From: Dunaliella salina
Taxonomy: Eukaryota; Chlorophyta; Chlorophyceae; Chlamydomonadales; Dunaliellaceae
DNA: 15,788 nucleotides
Reading direction: 5' to 3'
NCBI GenBank assembly: GCA_002284615.2
Contig: MU069659.1
Coordinates: 280,016-295,803, forward strand
Part shown: one piece after another, positions 15,201 to 15,788 of the stretch
How the letters are laid out: each line of letters opens with the position of its first letter
How positions within the stretch are numbered: the stretch's first letter is position 1
Program-made: the position numbers and the translations under genes
The notes under the pieces: model-generated
What the model saw: the letters and a program-made list of their open reading frames with translations, nothing else
Told to the model about the DNA's origin: nothing
Databases searched by the model: none

Positions 15201-15288
15201 AGGTGACCCCACAGTGTTCAGCCAAAAGATGTCCACCATGGATGTCTTGCCCGTGAGCAACTTCAACACGTGGTTGCCTGTGGCGTTG
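165..15288 (+). CDS. LMBRD2: LMBD2-like LMBR1-family membrane protein gene, partial, at least 13 exons
   Basis: Joined exons: 165-267, 1511-1591, 3863-3900, 4444-4511, 6024-6163, 8472-8566, 10041-10095, 10910-11013, 11526-11624, 12604-12753, 13306-13407, 13996-14083 and 15203-15288. Together they give 1209 nt, or 403 codons, with compatible phase at every junction and GT-AG introns throughout. The product reads as the central part of LMBR1 domain-containing protein 2. It has a membrane pair ending in NTFG then LLMGYGLVEIP, as in animal and plant LMBD2. A hydrophilic helical middle follows, with RRHDALHKYM where the family has its HPLR motif. The C-terminal block contains WPWDRYLWIYKCTAR, CIVWGEATI, YTLFRINAFNY and NGMLMCR. 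Animal LMBD2 is about 700 residues, so the start and end are missing. The protein should be a multi-pass membrane protein. Its biochemical role is poorly defined; human LMBRD2 has been linked to beta2-adrenergic receptor signalling. Exon edges are inferred by eye, without transcripts. Confidence 0.9.
300..399 (+). pseudogene. Decayed tandem duplicate of exon 1 (pseudo-exon)
   Basis: Positions 300-399 align without gaps to 174-273, with 9 differences in 100 bases by eye. The TGG (Trp) codon has become TAA, and the donor GTGAGT has become ATGAGT. The acceptor is not part of the copy. The copy therefore cannot be used as an exon. It is a relic of a local duplication that covered most of exon 1 and its donor. 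Confidence 0.92.
400..729 (+). other. Intron sequence without recognisable feature
   Basis: Start of the intron between exons 1 and 2, after the pseudo-exon. I see no open frame with family similarity, no terminal inverted repeats and no strong tandem structure here. Confidence 0.6.
730..1250. repeat. 146/147-bp tandem repeat, about three diverged copies
   Basis: A landmark, CAGTGTT followed by a TC-rich stretch, a GCAGGCGTG-like stretch and CGGCTG, recurs at about 880, 1026 and 1173. Between copies the CAGTGTGAGGTGTCATG-like segment also recurs (about 1078 and 1228, with partial forms at about 735 and 981). The spacing is 146 and 147 bp. Divergence is high (by eye 20-30%) and no conserved frame is kept. 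Confidence 0.8.
1251..1510 (+). other. Intron 1 tail, unique sequence
   Basis: The sequence is unique by eye and runs into the exon 2 acceptor. An open frame enters exon 2 from upstream, but it shows no family similarity before 1511. Confidence 0.6.
1511..1591 (+). CDS. LMBRD2: Exon 2: membrane helix ending in the NTFG motif
   Basis: The acceptor CACTCCCAG ends at 1510 and the donor GTGAGT begins at 1592; the exon enters and leaves in phase 1. It reads GVGMLFAFQRVTLDTL and then MGVGIGISNTFG. The family has a small-residue helix ending in 'NTWGL' at this point, with Phe replacing Trp here. Joining to exon 3 restores the Gly codon and gives NTFGLVVGILL. Confidence 0.9.
1738..2657. mobile_element. 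Non-autonomous hAT-type DNA transposon, 920 bp
   Basis: The terminal inverted repeats start TAGGGTTGGCACAAA at both ends (about 15 of 15, then diverging). Flanking 8-bp target-site duplications are CTCGCAAC (1730-1737) and CTTGCAAC (2658-2665), one mismatch. Both termini are AT-rich and carry repeated TATAACGT-like subterminal motifs, a usual layout for hAT transposase binding. Inside are a 53-codon acidic frame (1966-2127) and an 85-codon frame (2142-2399). I recognise neither as a transposase domain, so the element is probably an internally deleted or unrelated-filler derivative. Confidence 0.85.
2792..3492. mobile_element. Second hAT-like non-autonomous element, about 701 bp
   Basis: The ends share (C)AGGAGG and, slightly further in, GGAAGCCACGT in inverted orientation (left about 2818-2828, right about 3456-3466). 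The direct repeat GAGCAGAA flanks it at 2784-2791 and 3493-3500. If the terminal G of CCTCCTG belongs to the element, the duplication is 7 bp instead of 8. The neighbouring repeat member at about 3659-3668 reads AGCAGCAA and is uninterrupted there, which supports insertion. No transposase frame is visible. Confidence 0.72.
3761..3862 (+). other. Intron 2 tail with short duplicated segment
   Basis: GAGCAACGTCTGTTTC (about 3743) and GAGCAGCGTCTGTTCCC (about 3832) form a partial direct repeat about 90 bp apart. A pyrimidine-rich tract precedes the exon 3 acceptor. Confidence 0.5.
3863..3900 (+). CDS. LMBRD2: Exon 3: 38-nt micro-sized exon, GLVVGILLMGYGL
   Basis: The acceptor GCTGTCTCAG ends at 3862 and the donor GTGCGT begins at 3901. 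The exon enters in phase 1 and leaves in phase 0. It encodes the end of the helix leading to the strongly conserved 'LLGYGLVEIPR' motif, here LLMGYGL continuing into VEIPK in exon 4. At 38 nt it would be easily missed by gene predictors, but the motif is diagnostic. Confidence 0.9.
4145..4182. repeat. (TGT/TGC)n triplet tract in intron 3
   Basis: An imperfect run of TGT and GCT/TGC triplets about 38 nt long. Open frames across it give runs of Cys or Val/Ala, but it lies wholly between exons 3 and 4. The rest of 3901-4443 is unremarkable intron. Confidence 0.85.
4444..4511 (+). CDS. LMBRD2: Exon 4: VEIPKQMW motif after the second visible helix
   Basis: The acceptor TTTTTTGCAG ends at 4443 and the donor GTGAGT begins at 4512. 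The exon enters in phase 0 and leaves in phase 2. It reads VEIPKQMWKSGNPVLMLKQC followed by AH, the algal counterpart of 'VEIPRSYW...' that opens the cytosolic region. The split last codon (AA+G) joins directly to exon 5 as Lys, or to the candidate cassette 4621-4746 as Asn. Confidence 0.88.
4621..4746 (+). other. Candidate cassette exon (126 nt, in phase), possibly not used
   Basis: The acceptor GCGCATGCAG ends at 4620 and a strong donor, AG|GTAAAA, follows 4746. The segment is open in the frame set by exon 4. Its 126 nt keep the frame whether it is included or skipped. It reads PVGRMAAKADNAAIEKD and then a less family-like tail containing ALPSCDR. With exon 4 spliced straight to exon 5, the distance from the 'MK' region to the HPLR-like motif is about the family length (44 versus about 42 residues). 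Including this segment adds 42 residues. It may be an alternative exon, a recent insertion, or a chance open stretch. Confidence 0.35.
4864..5351. mobile_element. TIR element with long diverged inverted arms, about 0.5 kb
   Basis: The left arm (about 4864-4965) and the reverse complement of the right arm (about 5236-5351) share CCAATGT, then AG-GTCAGAAAGTG, and GGAAATGTTGCC in the same order and spacing. The arms are about 90-100 bp with indels. Target-site duplications could not be fixed. Long arms suggest a Mutator-like or foldback MITE. A (TTC)n tract lies just inside the left arm. No transposase frame is visible. Confidence 0.65.
4973..5012. repeat. (CTT)13 microsatellite inside the TIR element
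   Basis: An uninterrupted CTT/TTC run of about 40 nt. It gives poly-Leu or poly-Lys in open frames on either strand, which are not genes. Confidence 0.98.
5352..5679 (+). other. Intron sequence without recognisable feature
   Basis: Unique, moderately AT-rich intron sequence. I see no motif, inverted repeat or tandem structure that I can support. Confidence 0.6.
5680..5880. repeat. Degenerate tandem copies resembling the exon 5 acceptor edge
   Basis: TTGCAGGCGTGGCTGCCA (from 5687), TTGCAGGTGTGGCCGTCA (from 5771) and CTGCAGGTGACCACCA (from 5863) resemble the exon 5 start GGCAGGTGTGGCCGCCA. The first copy also contains AGCTGGAGACAGT, like the exon's AGCTGGAGACGGT. Spacing is about 83 and 91 bp. 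Divergence is high, so derivation from exon 5 is plausible but not proven. Confidence 0.45.
6024..6163 (+). CDS. LMBRD2: Exon 5: cytosolic helical region with RRHDALHKYM
   Basis: The acceptor TGGGGCAG ends at 6023 and the donor GTGCGC begins at 6164. The exon enters in phase 2 and leaves in phase 1. It encodes CGRHAEAVMKSTSELETVI, then YANQRQMRRHDALHKYMDVV. This matches the amphipathic region before and through 'HPLR..VD.I' in LMBD2. Codons here are GC-rich at third positions, unlike the surrounding intron. A (TG)43 tract begins 23 nt after the donor. Confidence 0.92.
6187..6273. repeat. (TG)43 microsatellite immediately after the exon 5 donor
   Basis: A pure TG run of about 87 nt begins 23 nt after the exon 5 donor and is followed by a short GTGTGT-rich tail to about 6300. 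An open frame running from exon 5 through it (Cys-Val repeats) is read-through of the intron, not protein. Confidence 0.98.
6274..6585 (+). other. Intron sequence without recognisable feature
   Basis: Unique intron sequence between the TG tract and the first leader copy of the composite repeat; nothing else supported. Confidence 0.6.
6586..6800. repeat. First block of composite repeat: leader plus short 47-bp array
   Basis: A leader containing AGAATGGCACTGCATGTG and later CACAAGGACT is followed by two to three units containing TCAATGCTGGCTCCTGCC and TGTGATCCTG. The same leader and array occur at 7749-8435 in the same orientation, about 1.1 kb away. Confidence 0.85.
6801..7748 (+). other. Intron sequence between composite repeat blocks
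   Basis: Nearly 950 bp of unique sequence with short open frames on both strands. None shows recognisable protein similarity, and I see no terminal inverted repeats. Confidence 0.55.
7749..8435. repeat. Composite repeat: three leader copies and a 47-bp array with 111-bp higher-order unit
   Basis: Leaders begin GGCAGC(T/C)G at about 7749, 8202 and 8388, and contain AGAATGGCACCGCAG or close variants. The first is followed by units of about 47 bp, TTTGGATCAATGCTGG then CTCCTGCC and TTGTGATCCTG, from about 7813 to 8175. Within this, a 111-bp block (about 7862-7972) recurs at 7973-8083 with few changes. Because 111 is divisible by three, one frame stays open for 111 codons, but it lies in an intron with repeat-derived peptide only. 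The last leader ends about 35 bp before the exon 6 acceptor. Confidence 0.88.
8472..8566 (+). CDS. LMBRD2: Exon 6: linker ending in EDLEYNYDL
   Basis: The acceptor TGCCTGTGCAG ends at 8471 and the donor GTGGGT begins at 8567. The exon enters in phase 1 (G+AG = Glu) and leaves in phase 0. It encodes THSPIKPSLLATRTVDIEG, then LRAEDLEYNYDL. The acidic 'D.DY..D' element before the second cytosolic helix pair is typical of plant and algal LMBD2-like proteins. The phase match with exons 5 and 7 supports the chosen acceptor. Confidence 0.82.
8567..8880 (+). other. Intron sequence without recognisable feature
   Basis: Unique sequence following the exon 6 donor. CATACATTCTGCACTCC and GCATCCTGCACTCC are a loose partial repeat. 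Nothing else is supported. Confidence 0.5.
8889..9131. mobile_element. 243-bp MITE with perfect 8-bp target duplication and hairpins
   Basis: GTCATATG occurs at 8881-8888 and 9132-9139, directly flanking the element. The ends are only weakly inverted (TAGCCATGGGTA against AAGGGTTGGGTA, 8 of 12). Internally there is a hairpin, CAAATAGGC with GCCTATTTG (8921-8961), and a compact one, GAGCCT-CGCCG-AGGCTC (9076-9092). CCAAATAGGCT also recurs directly (about 8920 and 9061). An 8-bp duplication fits the hAT superfamily. Confidence 0.75.
9150..9290. repeat. Degenerate CAGGACGTTAG minisatellite
   Basis: The phrase CAGGA(C/T)(G/A)TTAG or close variants recurs about five times, often followed by GTCAAAA, with irregular spacing of roughly 25-45 bp. 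Confidence 0.7.
9336..9535. repeat. Short direct repeats in intron 6
   Basis: GAAATTTTTGTT is present twice in tandem at about 9337-9361. At about 9450-9535, GGGCTTGAACAGGCAT-like units occur three times with about 30-bp spacing. Confidence 0.65.
9536..10040 (+). other. Intron 6 tail with imprecise CATCAC/AGCACC triplet run
   Basis: At about 9697-9745 there is a loose run of CAGCATCACCAGCACC-like triplets. The remainder shows no structure I can support before the exon 7 acceptor. Confidence 0.55.
10041..10095 (+). CDS. LMBRD2: Exon 7: EGLAILRRRLFWAVADYK
   Basis: The acceptor AACCTGTAG ends at 10040 and the donor GTGTGT begins at 10096. The exon enters in phase 0 and leaves in phase 1. The 55-nt exon encodes EGLAILRRRLFWAVADYK. 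This corresponds to the family helix 'L..L...V..A...Y' that opens the second coiled segment. Family position and phase on both sides support it, although it is short. Confidence 0.85.
10231..10417. mobile_element. 187-bp hAT-type MITE with perfect 8-bp target duplication
   Basis: CTCATTTT flanks the element at 10223-10230 and 10418-10425. The termini are CAGGGCTGGCCAGATCC at the left and, in reverse complement, TAGGGTTGGCCAGTTCC at the right (14 of 17). The (C/T)AGGG(C/T)TGGC start is typical of hAT elements and is shared in part with the 920-bp element. TACGGAA occurs three times near the right end (about 10348, 10366 and 10398), consistent with subterminal binding sites. It is too short to encode a transposase. 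Confidence 0.9.
10426..10689 (+). other. Intron 7 sequence without recognisable feature
   Basis: Unique sequence between the 187-bp MITE and the 44-bp array; nothing supported. Confidence 0.6.
10690..10905. repeat. Five upstream copies of the exon 8 acceptor edge (44-bp tandem array)
   Basis: Units begin at 10690, 10735, 10779, 10818 and 10862, and a sixth at 10906 is the real exon 8 start. Each reads GCAGGCT then a variable patch, then ATGTATGAGAAAGCC and ATCTTGGAT, with differences. Unit lengths are 45, 44, 39, 44 and 44 bp. Every copy keeps the GCAG acceptor core. Because 44 is not divisible by three, using an upstream copy as acceptor would shift the frame. Confidence 0.93.
10910..11013 (+). 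CDS. LMBRD2: Exon 8: MYEKAILDAFELEAIAKA coiled region
   Basis: The acceptor ACGTTGCAG ends at 10909 and the donor GTGAGG begins at 11014. The exon enters in phase 1 and leaves in phase 0. It encodes GFRAMYEKAILDAFELEAIA and then KARSLREYTSTQPTE. This matches the family segment 'W..LL..AF.LE.' followed by a variable linker. Its first 40 nt and acceptor form the last member of a six-copy 44-bp tandem array. Its 3' edge is also copied at 11169-11202. Confidence 0.9.
11169..11202. repeat. Copy of the exon 8 3' edge with its splice donor
   Basis: GAGTGCACAAGCACCCAGCC and the following ACGGAGGTGAGGT match the end of exon 8 and its donor (from 10987), with 30 of 34 identical, 182 bp downstream. The GAG|GTGAGG donor is intact, so this is a potential decoy donor. 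Confidence 0.85.
11211..11340. repeat. Two-copy 62-bp repeat in intron 8
   Basis: GATAAGCAAGAG (11211) and GATAAGCAGGAG (11273) begin two units that share a GTGTG-ATGAA stretch, CAAGTAAA-like and GAGCT-G segments. The rest of intron 8 to 11525 is unique. Confidence 0.65.
11526..11624 (+). CDS. LMBRD2: Exon 9: W-x-W-xxx-Y motif before the C-terminal membrane block
   Basis: The acceptor TGGCTGCAG ends at 11525 and the donor GTAAGG begins at 11625; the exon enters and leaves in phase 0 (33 codons). It encodes AIGVSIARRKWPWDRYLWIY and then KCTARSYVNKVFA. In LMBD2 the corresponding 'WYWECLLRP' precedes the third conserved membrane helix. This is one of the clearest family signatures in the window. 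Confidence 0.92.
11625..12285 (+). other. Intron 9, mostly unique sequence
   Basis: About 660 bp without recognised elements before the first pseudo-copy of exon 10. A small inverted pair, TGGGA-GTTTGA-TCCCA (complementary strand, near 12026-12041), resembles a tRNA T-arm but has no supporting arms. Confidence 0.5.
12286..12445 (+). pseudogene. First decayed copy of exon 10 (pseudo-exon)
   Basis: It starts after GGTCTCGCAG and begins VNFVMTSLCIVWGEATI, nearly identical to exon 10. It then acquires a one-base length change around 12340 relative to exon 10 and reaches a stop. The normal donor region is replaced by sequence leading to the next copy's acceptor, so it has an acceptor but no equivalent donor. 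Confidence 0.9.
12446..12603 (+). pseudogene. Second decayed copy of exon 10 (pseudo-exon)
   Basis: It starts after GGACTTGCAG and begins VIFVMTGLCIV, then TGG has become TGA at the conserved Trp. A later deletion around 12510 shifts the frame. It is about 158 bp long and is followed at once by the intact exon 10. As in the first copy, the donor has not been duplicated. Confidence 0.9.
12604..12753 (+). CDS. LMBRD2: Exon 10: membrane helix CIVWGEATI and lumenal loop
   Basis: The acceptor GGACTCGCAG ends at 12603 and the donor GTGAGA begins at 12754; the exon enters and leaves in phase 0 (50 codons). It encodes VIFVMTSLCIVWGEATIPVP, then SPDLSPFSHMIRDLDRPDQI and SIQIVTLLPL. 'VVWSECT' is the family equivalent of IVWGEAT, and the loop is followed by the next helix. 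It is the third and only intact member of a tandem triplication with a period of about 158-160 bp. Confidence 0.92.
12754..13010 (+). other. Intron 10, first half
   Basis: Unique sequence after the exon 10 donor, with a pyrimidine-rich stretch around 12865-12910; no further features supported. Confidence 0.5.
13011..13180. repeat. Two-copy 84-bp tandem repeat in intron 10
   Basis: TCATGCTCTTGCTGCAATAA (13011) and TCATGTTCTTGCTGACAACA (13095) begin two units sharing AATGCCAC, GGCGAGACTTGA-like, TTTTGGGTCA-like and GCAAGC segments. Confidence 0.75.
13306..13407 (+). CDS. LMBRD2: Exon 11: YYTLFRINAFNYNKLVPH
   Basis: The acceptor TGTACCGCAG ends at 13305 and the donor GTGGGT begins at 13408; the exon enters and leaves in phase 0 (34 codons). 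It encodes VYICSCMYYTLFRINAFNYN, then KLVPHATVGPALMQ. This matches the family's '[20 protein letters not shown]..D...LL', a membrane helix followed by a conserved basic-aromatic motif. Confidence 0.94.
13408..13995 (+). other. Intron 11 with purine tract
   Basis: No transposon or tandem repeat is supported. A 32-nt purine-only run (GAAAAGAAGAG...GGAAAGG) lies at 13850-13881, and an A10 run at about 13493-13502. The remainder is unremarkable. Confidence 0.55.
13996..14083 (+). CDS. LMBRD2: Exon 12: NGMLMCRFAAPTCWNF helix
   Basis: The acceptor ATGCTTGCAG ends at 13995 and the donor GTGAGT begins at 14084. The exon enters in phase 0 and leaves in phase 1. It encodes NGMLMCRFAAPTCWNFYHII and then RMTKDVCNG. 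The family has 'SGMLFCRLTPPLCLNF', so this is a close match and the strongest single signature for LMBD2. Confidence 0.95.
14084..14634 (+). other. Intron 12, first part
   Basis: About 550 bp of unique sequence with only short open frames; none resembles a known protein. Confidence 0.5.
14635..14725. repeat. Minisatellite of about 26 bp, AGCTG(G/A)TCAGT
   Basis: AGCTGGTCAATTTCTGTGGC, AGCTGGTCAGTCTTTGTAGC, AGCTTTTCAGTTTTTATGC and AGCTGATCAGCTC start four consecutive units, the first three ending in TGTTGC or CGTTGC. Confidence 0.85.
14908..15020. repeat. Two-copy 80-bp repeat in intron 12
   Basis: CAGCCACGCATTGCAGCGCA (14908) and CAGCCATGCATTGCAGCACA (14988) begin units 80 bp apart; the similarity lasts about 27 bp. 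The stretch to 15202 is otherwise unique. Confidence 0.75.
15203..15288 (+). CDS. LMBRD2: Exon 13: TVFSQKMSTMDVLPV, last visible exon
   Basis: The acceptor GTTGATGTGCAG ends at 15202 and the donor GTGCGT begins at 15289. The exon enters in phase 1 (T+GT) and leaves in phase 0. It encodes DPTVFSQKMSTMDVLPVSNF and then NTWLPVAL, the start of the last membrane helix. It matches the family pattern 'T.(Y/F)...MG.M.V.....F..Y.P'. The 3' half and donor have been reiterated downstream into a minisatellite. The remaining C-terminal exons lie outside the window. Confidence 0.85.
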
Positions 15289-15730
15289 GTGCGTGTGTAT
15301 GGATGCGTTCCCATTTGTGCATTTGTGCCTCTGTGGATGTGTTTCTTCCTGTAAGCAGCTTTGACACGTACCTGCCTGTGCATTGGTGCGTGTGTCTTTA
15401 TGGAAGTGTTGCCCGTGATGTTCTGGTCTCTGTGGATGTGTTGCCCGAGATGTGTGCATCTATATGGATGTGTAGCCTGTGAGCAACTTCAGCACCTACC
15501 TGCCTGTGGCGCTGGTGCGTGTCTCTCTATGGGCATGTTGCCGGTTGTGTGTGTCTATGGATATGCTGCCTGTGATATCTATGTTTCTATGGATGTGTTG
15601 CCTGTGAAGTGTGTATTTCTGGATGAGTTGCCTGTGATGTGTGGGTATCTAGGGATGTGTTGCCCGTGAGCGACTCAACACGTACCTGCCTGTGGCGCTG
15701 GTGCGTATGCCTCTATGAATGTTGTGCCCG

Positions 15731-15731
<1 letters not shown>
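15289..15731. repeat. Exon 13-derived minisatellite (about 30-bp unit with three longer exon-edge copies)
   Basis: The short unit is ATGGATGTGTTGCC(T/C)GTGA followed by about 11 bp, and corresponds to the exon's MDVLPV codons at 15238-15256. About ten variants start near 15332, 15400, 15432, 15464, 15529, 15557, 15589, 15619, 15651 and 15715. Three longer copies also carry the following exon part and donor, GTGAGCAAC then CTACCTGCCTGTGGCG and TGGTGCGT. They start at about 15351, 15479 and 15666, against 15253 in exon 13. Spacings of 98, 128 and 187 bp differ by about one and two short units. Confidence 0.9.

Positions 15732-15788
<57 letters not shown>
15732..15788. repeat. (TG)n microsatellite at the right edge
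   Basis: An uninterrupted TG tract of at least 57 nt runs off the window end, directly continuing the exon 13-derived minisatellite, whose units already end in GTGTGTGT. Confidence 0.99.

Overview
The window looks like a piece of nuclear DNA from a chlorophyte green alga, probably a chlorophycean in the Haematococcus/Volvocales range; this is inferred from intron style and composition, not from a match. It holds part of one protein-coding gene on the + strand and no second gene that I can support. Only about 1.2 kb of 15.8 kb (about 8%) is coding. The gene is split into at least 13 short exons (38 to 150 nt) joined by GT-AG introns of about 0.5 to 2.3 kb, with donors mostly of the GTGNG type.

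The gene encodes an LMBR1-family multi-pass membrane protein, most like LMBR1 domain-containing protein 2 (LMBD2/LMBRD2). The 13 exons join in phase at every junction and give 403 continuous codons. They cover the middle of the protein: the second half of the N-terminal membrane block, the cytosolic coiled-coil region and most of the C-terminal membrane block. The N-terminus and C-terminus lie outside the window. One further in-phase 126-nt open segment (4621-4746) could be a cassette exon, but family length argues against its constitutive use.

The rest is intron, dense with repeats. Three kinds stand out. (1) Several exons are 'stuttered': decayed tandem copies of the exon, or of the exon edge with its splice site, lie in the adjacent intron. 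Examples are 300-399, 10690-10905, 11169-11202, 12286-12603 and 15289-15731, with a weaker case at 5688-5880. (2) There are four short non-autonomous DNA transposons, three with 8-bp and one with 7- to 8-bp target-site duplications of hAT type (1738-2657, 2792-3492, 8889-9131, 10231-10417), plus a longer-TIR element (about 4864-5351). Two of the hAT-type elements sit in one member of an intronic repeat family whose next member is the uninterrupted (empty) version. (3) There are minisatellites and microsatellites, including a 146/147-bp triplet, a composite leader plus 47-bp array, and (AC)n/(TG)n tracts.

Both ends of the window are dinucleotide tracts, (AC)46 at the left and (GT)n at the right, which suggests a contig bounded by assembly breaks at microsatellites. 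There is no sign of bacterial genes, CRISPR arrays, rRNA or a convincing tRNA.
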